Of a stretch of DNA of 64,000 nt, positions 1 through 12,155 are shown piece by piece. Source of the stretch: Pseudomonas fluorescens (GTDB taxonomy: Bacteria; Pseudomonadota; Gammaproteobacteria; Pseudomonadales; Pseudomonadaceae); the NCBI RefSeq assembly GCF_001623525.1, contig NZ_CP015225.1:806001-870000 (forward strand). The letters run 5' to 3'. The notes under the pieces were generated by a model, which searched no databases, was not told where the DNA came from, and saw only the letters and a list, made by a program, of their open reading frames with translations. Every line of letters begins with the position of its first letter. The first letter of the stretch is position 1. Both the position numbers and the translations under genes were made by a program.

Positions 1-52
1 GCGGCAGGCCAAGTTGCAGGCGATTGATCAGGCGGCGGTCCAGGTCATCCAT
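1..52 (-). CDS. nirG: Siroheme decarboxylase subunit NirG, N-terminus only
   Basis: Only the first 17 codons lie in the window; the gene runs off the left edge. The start ATG (50-52) sits inside the end of nirL, giving an 8-bp overlap typical of translational coupling. The readable N-terminus ([17 protein letters not shown]) resembles the start of Lrp/AsnC-type siroheme decarboxylase subunits. In P. aeruginosa nirG follows nirL in the haem d1 operon, so the identity is inferred mainly from position; NirH is the alternative. Confidence 0.6.
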   Translation of the reverse strand, partial: MDDLDRRLINRLQLGLP

Positions 53-557
53 CGATATGGGCTCCGACCGGGGCGGCGTAACGTGCGCCGCATTGCTTGA
101 ACAGGTGTGTGCTGAACAGCAACTGGTGGGGCAAGTCGTCCAGCCGGTGTTCTTCAAGCAGCGCCTGGATCTGGGCCTCGACACGGTCGCGCTGGCGACC
201 GTGGATCATGCAGAACAGGTTGTACTGCCACTGGGGCAGGCGCCTGGGGCGTTGGTAGCAAAGGCTGATGCCGGGCGCTTGCCCGAGGCGACGCCCGACT
301 TCATCGACCAAGGCGTCCGGCACGTCCAGCACGAGCATGGCGTTGGCGGCAAACCCCAAGGCGCGATGGTTGACCACCAGGCCGACACGGCGGAACAGTC
401 CCTGTTCATGCCAATGCTGCACCTGTTCGAGCACCTGTTGCTCGCTGGCCTCGATCTGCTCGGCCAGGGCCTGGAAGGGGCGCGATGTCAGGGGCAGGCC
501 GGTTTCCAGCAAGCGGCGCAGTGCCAGTGACTGTTGTTCGCTCAGGGCGTTTTTCAT
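45..557 (-). CDS. nirL: Siroheme decarboxylase subunit NirL
   Basis: A 170-residue Lrp/AsnC-like protein: N-terminal winged helix-turn-helix type region, then an AsnC-type ligand-binding fold. The Nir members of this family act together (NirD, L, G, H) to decarboxylate siroheme to 12,18-didecarboxysiroheme, an early step of haem d1 synthesis for NirS. The start MKNALSEQQ was chosen because its ATG overlaps the nirD stop (ATGA), placing it tightly in the leftward nirSMCFDLG operon. Related in sequence to the neighbouring NirD, consistent with paralogous subunits. Assignment as NirL rather than another paralogue rests on gene order. Confidence 0.85.
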   Translation of the reverse strand: MKNALSEQQSLALRRLLETGLPLTSRPFQALAEQIEASEQQVLEQVQHWHEQGLFRRVGLVVNHRALGFAANAMLVLDVPDALVDEVGRRLGQAPGISLCYQRPRRLPQWQYNLFCMIHGRQRDRVEAQIQALLEEHRLDDLPHQLLFSTHLFKQCGARYAAPVGAHIDG

Positions 558-1012
558 GGGGTGGCCTCCAGGGCAAAGCCCAGGTCGATGCGATAGGCGG
601 TCAGCATGGGCAGGTCCAGTGGCGTGAGACCGGTGTCGTTCTCCAGTTCCTGGAGGATGTTTTCCAGGTGGGCGCGGTTGGGGCCGGTCAGCACGAACCA
701 GAGGTTGTAGCGATGTTCGCGGGCATAGTTGTGATTGACTTCCGGGTATTGGCTGATGCGTGCCGCCACCTGGTGCAAGCGCTCTTCGGGTACGGCCAGA
801 GCGGCCAGGGTGCTGGCCCCGGCCCGGGTGTGTTCGAACACCGGGCCGACCCGCGACAAGGTCCCGGCCACTTGCAGGTGTTGCAGGCAGTCGATGACCT
901 GGGCTTCGCTGCAGCCCAAGGTCTGGGCCATGGCCCGATAGGGCTCGGCGCACAACGGCAGGCCATGCTGGAATTGATCGATCAGGCGCCGGGCCAGTGA
1001 GCTGGAGGTCAT
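554..1012 (-). CDS. nirD: Siroheme decarboxylase subunit NirD
   Basis: A 152-residue Lrp/AsnC-family protein starting [15 protein letters not shown]. It has the family pattern of an N-terminal HTH-like half and a C-terminal half with the [18 protein letters not shown] stretch characteristic of siroheme decarboxylases (known family feature). It works with NirL, G and H in haem d1 biosynthesis in the cytoplasm. The gene starts 2 bp after the nirF stop and overlaps nirL by 4 bp, so it is translationally coupled within the nir operon. NirD and NirL are separate genes here, as in P. aeruginosa, not fused as in some denitrifiers. Confidence 0.88.
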   Translation of the reverse strand: MTSSSLARRLIDQFQHGLPLCAEPYRAMAQTLGCSEAQVIDCLQHLQVAGTLSRVGPVFEHTRAGASTLAALAVPEERLHQVAARISQYPEVNHNYAREHRYNLWFVLTGPNRAHLENILQELENDTGLTPLDLPMLTAYRIDLGFALEATP

Positions 1013-1014
1013 GG

Positions 1015-2193
1015 TCAGTACCCCGGCTTGTGCGCGCGGCTGCTGAAGAAAATGCCGCTGGGGCTGAGGGCCGGCAGGCTGCTCAGGCGCTCGAGCCGAT
1101 ACGGGTTCCAGACCTGGACCTCGCCACCGTCCCGGGCAGACAACCACAACTGGTCACCCCGCGCGGTGAACTCCATGTGCAGCACCGCCGGGCCTGGCCG
1201 CAGATCCGCGACGATGGCGTGGGTCTGGGTGTCGATGACCTGGACGCGGTCGTTGTCCGGGTAGGCGAAGTTGACCCACAGCTGCCGACCGTCCGGACGC
1301 GCCGTGACGAATACTGGTTGACCGGCCACGGCGATGGCGTCGGTTTGTTGCCAATCCTGGGCGTTCATCACCAACACCTGGTGATGCCCGACCGCAGGCA
1401 CGAAAGCTTGCTGGTCGGCCATGGCCCAGCCTTCCAGATGCGGCATCTTGTACACCGGGAGCCGCTCCTGGCCGCGACCGTAATGCCCCAGTACCCGTTT
1501 CACCCCAAGCTCCGGGTGCCAGAGATCGAGTTGGGCCATGCCGTCTTCACCGAACAGGCCGGCCATGTAATAACGCCCGTCCGGGGTGATCAGGGCATCG
1601 TAGGGTTGCTGGCCGATAGCGGTGAACCGTTCGATGCGCGGGGTGAGGCCTTGGCTGAAGTCGGCGGTCCAGATCTCACCCGTGTCGAACAGGCTGAACA
1701 CGAAGCGTTGCCCCGGTGCGTCCACCAAGCCGACCACCCGTGAGCGCTTTTGTCCGCCGGGCAATGGTGTGGCCGGGATGTCGGCGACCTGTTCCAGGGT
1801 CCGGGCATCGAATACCTTGACACCGCCGGGCTCGTAGTTGGAGACGGCGATCAGCTTGCCGTCCTGGCTGATTGCACCGCCGATGCTGTTGCCGCCCTGG
1901 ATGATGCGCCGCTCGATGCGCGCACTCAGCAGGTCGACTTTGCTCAGGCCTCCATCGCGGCCGAACACGTAGGCGTAGCGTTGGTCGCGGGAGAACACCA
2001 CCGAGGCGTGGGACAAGTCGCCCAGGCCTTCGACGCGGCCCAGGGCGGTGCGGGTGTCGCTTTCAATGATTTGCAGGCTGCCGGTGGCGCGCTCCACCAC
2101 CACGCCCAAATCGCCGGTGCCGCGCAACGGTGTCTGGGCGCAACCGCAGAGCAGCAGGGCGATGGCGGTGGAGGAGAGGACAGAACGGATCAT
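1015..2193 (-). CDS. nirF: Haem d1 biosynthesis lipoprotein NirF
   Basis: A 392-residue periplasmic protein homologous to the d1-binding eight-bladed beta-propeller of NirS, without the cytochrome c domain. NirF is a dehydrogenase-type enzyme of late haem d1 synthesis. The N-terminus [18 protein letters not shown] is a short signal with a lipobox (LLCGC), indicating lipid anchoring. This start was preferred over upstream options because it gives the lipoprotein signal and overlaps the nirC stop by 4 bp. It lies between nirC and nirD in the standard nir order. Confidence 0.93.
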   Translation of the reverse strand: MIRSVLSSTAIALLLCGCAQTPLRGTGDLGVVVERATGSLQIIESDTRTALGRVEGLGDLSHASVVFSRDQRYAYVFGRDGGLSKVDLLSARIERRIIQGGNSIGGAISQDGKLIAVSNYEPGGVKVFDARTLEQVADIPATPLPGGQKRSRVVGLVDAPGQRFVFSLFDTGEIWTADFSQGLTPRIERFTAIGQQPYDALITPDGRYYMAGLFGEDGMAQLDLWHPELGVKRVLGHYGRGQERLPVYKMPHLEGWAMADQQAFVPAVGHHQVLVMNAQDWQQTDAIAVAGQPVFVTARPDGRQLWVNFAYPDNDRVQVIDTQTHAIVADLRPGPAVLHMEFTARGDQLWLSARDGGEVQVWNPYRLERLSSLPALSPSGIFFSSRAHKPGY

Positions 2194-2519
2194 GAGGCGG
2201 GTTTTCCTTGAAGGAGCCGGTCCACCAGCCAGCGGATGTCGTCGGGTGCAAGCAACGGTGCCCAACCGGGCATGGCGCTGCCGGGCCGTCCGAGGGTGAC
2301 GGTGGCGATGAGGCTGTCGCGGGATTTTCCGGCCAGGGCTCCGTGGGTCAGGGGTGGGCCGAGGCCGCCGGTCATGTACAGGCCGTGGCAGGCGCCACAA
2401 TCCTGGTCCAGCAGGTGTTGCAGCTGGGCCTGGCGCTGGCTGTCGGGAGCGGCCAGCACGCAGGACGAAAAAACGAAGAGGAGAGCCGTCATCGAGATTG
2501 CAGCGCTGTGTCGTTCCAT
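2190..2519 (-). CDS. nirC: c-type cytochrome NirC
   Basis: A 109-residue monohaem cytochrome c with an N-terminal signal sequence (cleavage probably near VLAAP, residue 24) and one CxxCH haem site (C41, C44, H45). NirC is periplasmic and takes part in electron transfer or maturation of cytochrome cd1 nitrite reductase. It overlaps nirF by 4 bp. It is separated from nirM by a REPIN rather than a simple intergenic gap, so the distal haem d1 genes may be expressed at a different level from nirSM. Confidence 0.9.
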   Translation of the reverse strand: MERHSAAISMTALLFVFSSCVLAAPDSQRQAQLQHLLDQDCGACHGLYMTGGLGPPLTHGALAGKSRDSLIATVTLGRPGSAMPGWAPLLAPDDIRWLVDRLLQGKPAS

Positions 2520-2552
2520 GACGCCTCCTGAATTAAAGTCGTGCGCGGTCCT

Positions 2553-2676
2553 GTGGCGAGGGAGCTTGCTCCCGCTGGGCTGCGAAGCAGCCCCGATAAC
2601 GACCTGACGACTCAGTGTGTCAGGCAAAACCAGGGGGGCTGCTGCGCAGCCCAGCGGGAGCAAGCTCCCTCGCCAC
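2553..2676. repeat. REPIN, type A (gtggcgagggagc family), between nirM and nirC
   Basis: Two inverted REP copies, GTGGCGAGGGAGCTTGCTCC on the left and its complement on the right, enclose a spacer with its own small hairpins (GGGCTGCGAAGCAGCCC-like). This is the arrangement of Pseudomonas REPINs mobilised by RAYT transposases. Six type-A copies occur in the window. Inside the nir operon it could stabilise or truncate the nirSM part of the transcript. Confidence 0.9.
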
Positions 2677-2709
2677 AGGGTTTGTGTCAGACAGGTCTCC
2701 CTGCCGGGT

Positions 2710-3018
2710 TTATTTAAGGGTCAAGACCCACGCCGCGAGGATCTTGGCTTCCTCTTCCGTCACGGGGTTGGCCGGCATTGGCATCGGTCCCCAGTTGCCT
2801 TGCGTACCTTCCTTGATGTGCTTGGCGAGCAGATCCTGTGCTCCGGCGACGCCGGCGTTTTTCGCCGCGACGTCCTTGAGCGCCGGGCCCACCACCTTGG
2901 TATCAATGGAGTGGCAGGCCGCGCAGGGCTTGCTCTTGAACAGCGTCGGGCCGTCTTGCGCCAACGCCGGCAGGCTGTAGGCGGCAGTCAAGGCCAAGGC
3001 AATCAGAATAGGCTTCAT
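2710..3018 (-). CDS. nirM: Cytochrome c551 NirM
   Basis: A 102-residue periplasmic class I cytochrome c: signal peptide ending at ALA (residue 20), CxxCH at C32-C35-H36, and the distal Met region [10 protein letters not shown] (M79/M81), which matches cytochrome c551. It donates electrons to NirS. It lies 24 bp after nirS in the same orientation and is probably co-transcribed. Length and motifs match the family closely. Confidence 0.95.
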   Translation of the reverse strand: MKPILIALALTAAYSLPALAQDGPTLFKSKPCAACHSIDTKVVGPALKDVAAKNAGVAGAQDLLAKHIKEGTQGNWGPMPMPANPVTEEEAKILAAWVLTLK

Positions 3019-3042
3019 GGTTTTTCCTCTTATTGATGGGGC

Positions 3043-6292
<3,250 letters not shown>

Positions 6293-6304
6293 GCGGAGGT
6301 GCTC

Positions 6305-6562
6305 ATGTCGGCTTCCCGTGTCTTGATTGCTTGCTGGATGACGCTGGCCGTGCTGAGCACCGGCACCGTTGCCCTGGGCCAGATCGCGGCTGCCGGGCTG
6401 GTGTCCATCGCCATCCTGGTGGTCGCGGTGACCAAGGCCTGGCTGATCGCCGACGGCTTCATGGAACTGCGCCATGCGCCGCGCCTGTGGCGCGGGTTGA
6501 TATTGAGCTGGGCGGTGCTGTTGGCGGTGCTGATCGCCTCGACACTTCTGTCAGGCACATAA
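6305..6562 (+). CDS. Small membrane protein, NorF/NirP-like
   Basis: 85 residues with three predicted hydrophobic segments and the pattern TKAWLIADGFMELRHAP, typical of the small COX4-like proteins that follow norE/nirO (NirP in P. aeruginosa, NorF elsewhere). The ATG at 6305 has GGAGG six bases upstream; an in-frame GTG at 6299 is too close to that site. It probably acts with NorE in assembly or function of NO reductase. The stop is followed directly by a REPIN, so the operon probably ends here. Confidence 0.78.
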   Translation: MSASRVLIACWMTLAVLSTGTVALGQIAAAGLVSIAILVVAVTKAWLIADGFMELRHAPRLWRGLILSWAVLLAVLIASTLLSGT

Positions 6563-6565
6563 CCC

Positions 6566-6696
6566 GTGGCGAGGGAGCTTGCTCCCGCTGGGCTGCGCAG
6601 CAGCCCCATTCGTAACAACCTCACTCTACCTGACACACCGTGCCGGCAGGTTTTGGGGCCGCTTCGCGACCCAGCGGGAGCAAGCTCCCTCGCCAC
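6566..6696. repeat. REPIN, type A, between nirP-like gene and norC
   Basis: Inverted GTGGCGAGGGAGCTTGCTCC arms enclose a spacer with internal hairpins. It separates the nirQ operon from norCB and lies just upstream of the norC DNR box. Confidence 0.9.
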
Positions 6697-6741
6697 GGGA
6701 TCGGTGCTGCAGGAACAACCCACCAAAACCATCGGAGATTC

Positions 6742-6755
6742 TTGATCGCCATCAA
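6742..6755. promoter_or_regulatory. Perfect DNR/ANR box upstream of norCB
   Basis: TTGATCGCCATCAA is an exact TTGAT-N4-ATCAA match centred 64 bp before the norC start. That placement suits class II activation of a promoter with its start near 6790. Known biology: norCB is DNR-dependent in Pseudomonas. Confidence 0.92.
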
Positions 6756-6812
6756 GCGGTTTCCGACCCCTCGCTTCCTAGAATGAACACGCCAAGCAAT
6801 GAGGAAGTGACC

Positions 6813-7253
6813 ATGTCAGATACTTTCACCAAAGGCATGGCCAGGAATATTTATTTCGGGGGAAGCATCTTCTTTTTCCTGATATTCCTGGCCCTGACCT
6901 ACCACACGGAACAGACCTTTCCAGAACGCAGCAACCAGGCGCAATTGACGGAGTCGGTGATACGCGGCAAGGGCGTCTGGGAGCGCAATAACTGCATCGG
7001 CTGCCATACCCTGCTGGGCGAGGGCGCGTATTTTGCGCCGGAGCTGGGCAATGTGATCAACCGGCGCGGTGGCGATGAAGCCTTCAAGCCGTTCCTGCAG
7101 GCCTGGATGAAAATGCAGCCGCTGAACGTTCCGGGGCGTCGGGCCATGCCGCAGTTCAACCTGAGCGAGCAGGAGGTCGACGACATCGCCGAGTTCCTCA
7201 AATGGAGCTCGAAAATCAATACCAATGGCTGGCCGCCAAACAAGGAGGGCTGA
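6813..7253 (+). CDS. norC: Nitric oxide reductase cytochrome c subunit NorC
   Basis: 146 residues. One N-terminal membrane anchor (about 13-30) is followed by a periplasmic cytochrome c domain with CIGCH (C61, C64, H65) and distal Met112 in RRAMPQF. NorC passes electrons to NorB. The start MSDTFTKGMARN follows GAGGAAGTG and agrees with family length. It lies 3 bp before norB; the two form one operon from the DNR box at 6742. Confidence 0.97.
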   Translation: MSDTFTKGMARNIYFGGSIFFFLIFLALTYHTEQTFPERSNQAQLTESVIRGKGVWERNNCIGCHTLLGEGAYFAPELGNVINRRGGDEAFKPFLQAWMKMQPLNVPGRRAMPQFNLSEQEVDDIAEFLKWSSKINTNGWPPNKEG

Positions 7254-8684
<1,431 letters not shown>

Positions 8685-8714
8685 GTCACCACAGCGACTG
8701 AGCCGGACTCATTT

Positions 8715-8836
8715 GTGGTGAGGGGATTTATCCCCGTTGGGGCGCGAAGCGGCCCCCTACATCCTGTCTGATGCACCGCAGCAGCAGACATTTTGGGGCT
8801 GCTTCGCAGCCCAGCGGGGATAAATCCCCTCGCCAC
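8715..8836. repeat. REPIN, type B (gtggcgaggggattta family), between norB and norD
   Basis: Inverted arms of the form GTGGTGAGGGGATTTATCCC and its complement enclose a spacer with a GCGAAGC-type hairpin. Type B differs from type A in the arm sequence (GATTTATC instead of AGCTTGCT). Confidence 0.9.
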
Positions 8837-8865
8837 AATGGGTTCGGCTTAAGAGGAGAATAACC

Positions 8866-10704
8866 ATGGCATTCACCCTGGAGCTGGAAGAATGGGTCGG
8901 CAGTGTCTGGCACCGTTTCATCACCCGTCGGGCCAGTGCTGATTTTCCTGAGGCCCGGGTCGAGCTGGTGCCCCGGCAACGCTCGTTGCAGGTGCTGTTT
9001 CGCGCCACTGGCGGTGCGCCTCACCTGGGGGTCGAAGCGGTCAGCGACCGCGATCTGTTGTTGCGTCGCAACCTGTTGCAGCAGATTGCCGGCACCTGCA
9101 AGCAAGTGCCCCTGGCCTGTTGCGATGGCGATAACCTGCGGCTGCCGGCGAGCCTGGCGACATTCCCCGATGTCGGGCTCAACGAAGAGCTGTATCGCTG
9201 GCTTGCGTTGCTGGCCGCGCAGTCGGGGCCGATGAAGCACTGGGGACGGGACAATCAACGCTGGACCCTGGCGGTGTTGAAGCGCTACCCGGCGCTGCGC
9301 CCTCGCTACCGGCGACTGGTGGAGGCGCACCTGTCCCTGCGCCCCGATCCGGCCACGCTCAACCCGGCCGAAGCCGCCTTGGAGCGGGCGTTGTGCCAGG
9401 CCTTGCGCGAACCGGGCAGTGTCGAACATTTTCCACGCAGCGAGCGGGCGGCCTGGCCGTTGCCGCTGTGGCTCTACCCACCCCAACACCTGGCCAATCC
9501 CCAGGCCGCCAACCTTGAGGAGTCCGAGCAATACCTGGCGACGCCGCCCGGTGAACAGCAGGGCGGGCGCAAGCGCGCCGAGCGAATCGACGACACCACC
9601 CGTGACGGTGGGCTGCTGATCGTGCGCCTGGAAAACCTGTTCAGTTGGACCGAACACGTGGACCTGGATCGCTGGGCGGACGACAGCGAAGACCCGGACG
9701 CCGCTCGCGTCGCCGAGGACCTGGACCAGTTGACCTTGTCACGTACCCGCATACGCAAGGGCGGTGGTTTGAAACTGCACCTGGACCTGCCGCCGGCCGA
9801 TGTGGATGACCTCCCGTTGGGCGCAGGCATCCTGTTGCCGGAATGGGATTACCGCAAGCAACGACTGCAGGACGACTTCGTCAGCCTGCAAACCTTTACC
9901 CCTCGCGATTGCCAGCCCCAGCCGTTGCCCGCACGCCTGCGAAGCTCGGCCCAGCGCTTGCGTCGCCAGTTCGAACACTTGCGCAACGATCGCCAATGGT
10001 TGCGCCAGCAAACCCAAGGCTCGGAACTGGACCTGCAAGCCTGGCTGGATTTCCACGTCGAGCGCCAGCATGGGCAGTGCAGTGAACGCGGGCTGTTCAT
10101 GGACCAGCGTCAGACCCGCCGCGACCTGGCCTGCCTGCTGTTGGCCGATCTGTCGATGTCTACCGATGCCCACCTCAACGACGAACACCGGGTGATCGAC
10201 GTGATTCGCGACAGCCTGTTGCTGTTCGGCGAAACCCTGTCGGTGCTGGGGGACGATTTTGCCTTGTACGGGTTCTCTTCCTTGCGCCGCCAACAGGTGC
10301 GCATGCATGAACTCAAGGCCTTCAACCAGCGTTATGACGACCACACCCGGGGGCGGATCCAAGGGCTCAAGCCCGGTTACTACACGCGCATGGGCGCGGC
10401 GATTCGCCAGGCCACGCAACGGTTGGCGGGCTGCAAGCGGCGGCGCAAATTGTTGTTGCTGCTCAGTGACGGCAAGCCCAATGACCTGGACCTCTACGAA
10501 GGACGCTACGGCGTGGAAGACACCCGCCAAGCGGTGCTGGAAGCCCGGCGCCAAGGGCTGACGCCGTTCTGCATCACCATCGATCGCGAAGCGGGGGATT
10601 ACCTGCCGTACATGTTCGGGGCCAACGGCTACACCTTGATTCGCCAGCCCGAGCAACTGCCGCTGCGTTTACCGCAGTTGTACCGGCAATTGACTCAGGA
10701 TTGA
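8866..10704 (+). CDS. norD: NorD, vWFA-domain activator of NO reductase
   Basis: 612 residues, the usual Pseudomonas NorD length. The C-terminal third (from about residue 415) is a von Willebrand A domain with a MIDAS DxSxS motif (ADLSMSTDA, near residue 427) and the later LSDGKP strand. The N-terminal part is typical of CoxE/NorD proteins. It is thought to partner NirQ in activating NorCB. Start MAFTLELEEW has GAGGAG upstream. It is separated from norB by a REPIN but read in the same direction. Confidence 0.93.
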   Translation: MAFTLELEEWVGSVWHRFITRRASADFPEARVELVPRQRSLQVLFRATGGAPHLGVEAVSDRDLLLRRNLLQQIAGTCKQVPLACCDGDNLRLPASLATFPDVGLNEELYRWLALLAAQSGPMKHWGRDNQRWTLAVLKRYPALRPRYRRLVEAHLSLRPDPATLNPAEAALERALCQALREPGSVEHFPRSERAAWPLPLWLYPPQHLANPQAANLEESEQYLATPPGEQQGGRKRAERIDDTTRDGGLLIVRLENLFSWTEHVDLDRWADDSEDPDAARVAEDLDQLTLSRTRIRKGGGLKLHLDLPPADVDDLPLGAGILLPEWDYRKQRLQDDFVSLQTFTPRDCQPQPLPARLRSSAQRLRRQFEHLRNDRQWLRQQTQGSELDLQAWLDFHVERQHGQCSERGLFMDQRQTRRDLACLLLADLSMSTDAHLNDEHRVIDVIRDSLLLFGETLSVLGDDFALYGFSSLRRQQVRMHELKAFNQRYDDHTRGRIQGLKPGYYTRMGAAIRQATQRLAGCKRRRKLLLLLSDGKPNDLDLYEGRYGVEDTRQAVLEARRQGLTPFCITIDREAGDYLPYMFGANGYTLIRQPEQLPLRLPQLYRQLTQD

Positions 10705-10708
10705 GGGC

Positions 10709-10909
10709 TCAGGCGATGCTGCGCGGCAGCCAGAAGAACATGACGATGCAGAAGATCGTCAAGCCGACACAGAACCAGGTGAAGCGTCGCAACCGACGCT
10801 CGCTGGCCTTTGCGGCCTCGACTGGCAGGGGCATGCCGCACTGGCGACATTCGGTTTCGTGTATCGGGTTGGCTTGTTGGCAATACAGGCAAGTGGGCTG
10901 CGCGCTCAT
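10709..10909 (-). CDS. dnrP: Zinc-ribbon membrane protein, DnrP-like
   Basis: 66 residues: an N-terminal zinc ribbon with two CxxC pairs (CLYC and CRQC) followed by a single membrane helix (about 44-60). It overlaps the end of dnr by 4 bp, so it is coupled to it. A gene of this type next to dnr is called dnrP in P. stutzeri and is the unnamed gene after norD in P. aeruginosa. Its function is not known. It converges on norD with only 4 bp between the two stops. Confidence 0.75.
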   Translation of the reverse strand: MSAQPTCLYCQQANPIHETECRQCGMPLPVEAAKASERRLRRFTWFCVGLTIFCIVMFFWLPRSIA

Positions 10910-11589
10910 TCGAATTGCTCCAGGCGCAGGCGATCGAGAATGGCGATCTGGCGACCGTCCTGGGTGATGATTTTTTCATCGATCAGGCGCCGGATGATCC
11001 GCGAGAAGGTTTCCGGCTGGATCGACAAGTGCCCGGCGATCAACTGCTTGGCCATCGGCAATTCGAATTGGCTGTCCACGGTTTGCAGGCGCACCAGTTG
11101 CGTCAGCAGGTAGCGCACCACACGGTGAGTGGCGTTCTTCAGTGACAGGGTTTCAATCTCGTTGACCCGTTGGTGCAGGCGTACGCAGAGCTTGCCGAGC
11201 AGGGCGAAGGTCAGCCGGCTGTTGCTTTGCAGCAGGCGCATGTAGGTAGCGTTGGACAGCCGGTATACCTGGGTCGGGCCGACGGCTTCAGCGGACGCGA
11301 CGTAGTTGGGGGTGTCCATCAGCATCATGGCTTCGGCGAAGGTCTGGCGCTCGCCGATCACCTCGAAGACCTTTTCCTGGCCATCCGGGGTCAGTCGGTA
11401 GATTTTCACGGCACCGGAAATCACGAAGTAAAACGCCTGCGCCGGCTCTCCCTGGCGGAACAGCGGATCGCCCCGGTCGATGTTCAGCAGTTGGCTGTTG
11501 CTCATCAATTCGTTGAGCTCTTCTTCGTTCAACGGCTCGAACAGGTGATGGCTGCGCAGAATCTGGTGATGGACGCGGTGGAGCACCAT
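10906..11589 (-). CDS. dnr: Crp/Fnr-family NO-responsive regulator DNR
   Basis: 227 residues, the same length as P. aeruginosa DNR. An N-terminal cyclic-nucleotide-binding-type sensor domain (about 15-125) and dimerisation helix precede a C-terminal winged HTH (recognition region GHLSIQPETFSRIIRRL). It lacks the N-terminal cysteines that bind 4Fe-4S in ANR/FNR, as expected for a haem-based NO sensor. It should activate the TTGAT-N4-ATCAA promoters of nirS, norC and others in this window. No ANR box is visible before it; instead a NorR-type enhancer and sigma-54 promoter lie upstream (11754-11870). Confidence 0.93.
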   Translation of the reverse strand: MVLHRVHHQILRSHHLFEPLNEEELNELMSNSQLLNIDRGDPLFRQGEPAQAFYFVISGAVKIYRLTPDGQEKVFEVIGERQTFAEAMMLMDTPNYVASAEAVGPTQVYRLSNATYMRLLQSNSRLTFALLGKLCVRLHQRVNEIETLSLKNATHRVVRYLLTQLVRLQTVDSQFELPMAKQLIAGHLSIQPETFSRIIRRLIDEKIITQDGRQIAILDRLRLEQFE

Positions 11590-11628
11590 GGCATGGAATC
11601 CTTGTAAGGGCGAAAGAGGTGGTCGGGG

Positions 11629-11718
11629 TCAGACCAGGCTCAGGGACAGGCCGCTGGCCAGCGCCACGACGCAGGAGAGCAAGACGAACCAGGTAAACGG
11701 CAGAACGACGGATTTCAT
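11629..11718 (-). CDS. Possible 29-residue membrane peptide upstream of dnr
   Basis: A short reading frame beginning MKSVVLPFTWFVLLSC and continuing as one hydrophobic helix. It is the first start codon downstream of the sigma-54/NorR promoter at 11754-11769, about 20 bases after the predicted transcription start, and lies 40 bp before dnr in the same direction. Its Shine-Dalgarno is weak. The amino acid pattern (a Lys after Met, then a single transmembrane segment) looks like a genuine small membrane protein, but nothing beyond composition and placement supports it. It could instead be a leader peptide. Confidence 0.45.
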   Translation of the reverse strand: MKSVVLPFTWFVLLSCVVALASGLSLSLV

Positions 11719-11753
11719 GGGTGACCCCGACAAGAAAGGTGATGCCGTGCCTG

Positions 11754-11769
11754 AGCAAGAGACGGGCCA
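11754..11769 (-). promoter_or_regulatory. Sigma-54 promoter reading toward dnr
   Basis: On the minus strand the sequence is TGGCCCGTCTCTTGCT, close to TGGCACG-N4-TTGCA with the required GG-N10-GC spacing. The predicted start is near 11742. The three NorR-type sites lie 40-115 bp upstream of it, the normal distance for an enhancer. Confidence 0.75.
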
Positions 11770-11808
11770 TGCCTGCGGGCGTTGATTCATGGGACGTTAG
11801 AGTCAGTG

Positions 11809-11870
11809 AGGGTAAAAATGACCCTGGCGCAATCAGGTTAAAACAACCACGAAAGGGTCATAAGTACCCC
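11809..11870. promoter_or_regulatory. Triple NorR-type enhancer upstream of dnr
   Basis: Three inverted-repeat sites with the GT-N7-AC core: AGGGT-N7-ACCCT at 11809-11825, GGT-N7-ACC at 11836-11848, and AGGGT-N7-ACCCC at 11854-11870. Centres are at 11817, 11842 and 11862. The known E. coli norVW enhancer also has three GT-N7-AC sites. Order, spacing and distance to the sigma-54 box nearly duplicate the dnrN/norR arrangement at 14659-14719. Confidence 0.8.
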
Positions 11871-11885
11871 GTTAGGCTACAGTCC

Positions 11886-11976
11886 CTGTGGGAGCGAGCT
11901 TGCTCGCGATGGCGTCGGATCAGTCAGTATTGAGTTGTCTGGCCCACCGCCATCGCGAGCAAGCTCGCTTCCACAG
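11886..11976. repeat. REPIN, type C (tgtgggagcgagcttgctcgcgat family)
   Basis: Inverted arms CTGTGGGAGCGAGCTTGCTC and complement, with a short central spacer. It sits in the 437-bp gap between the dnr control region and nnrS. The rest of that gap holds the NorR/sigma-54 sites and a weak DNR box. Confidence 0.88.
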
Positions 11977-12057
11977 GGGGGGTAGGGGTATTTAGCGAAT
12001 GGCTCGACCCGGTTCGGCAAGCCCCTTGCAAGTGACTGGTCGAGGCACCTGGCTGGC

Positions 12058-12071
12058 TTGATCTGAGACAA
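12058..12071. promoter_or_regulatory. Probable DNR/ANR box upstream of nnrS
   Basis: TTGATCTGAGACAA matches 9 of the 10 fixed positions of TTGAT-N4-ATCAA (GACAA for ATCAA gives one mismatch). It is centred 91 bp before nnrS. nnrS is a DNR/NnrR target in other denitrifiers, which supports the call. Confidence 0.55.
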
Positions 12072-12155
12072 GGCCTGCCAGCGCCGATAGCCGATCATTC
12101 GAACCCTGGTTTGTCGTACTTCGCTGGCGGTTCAGCGAGGCAAAAGGAGTGATGT

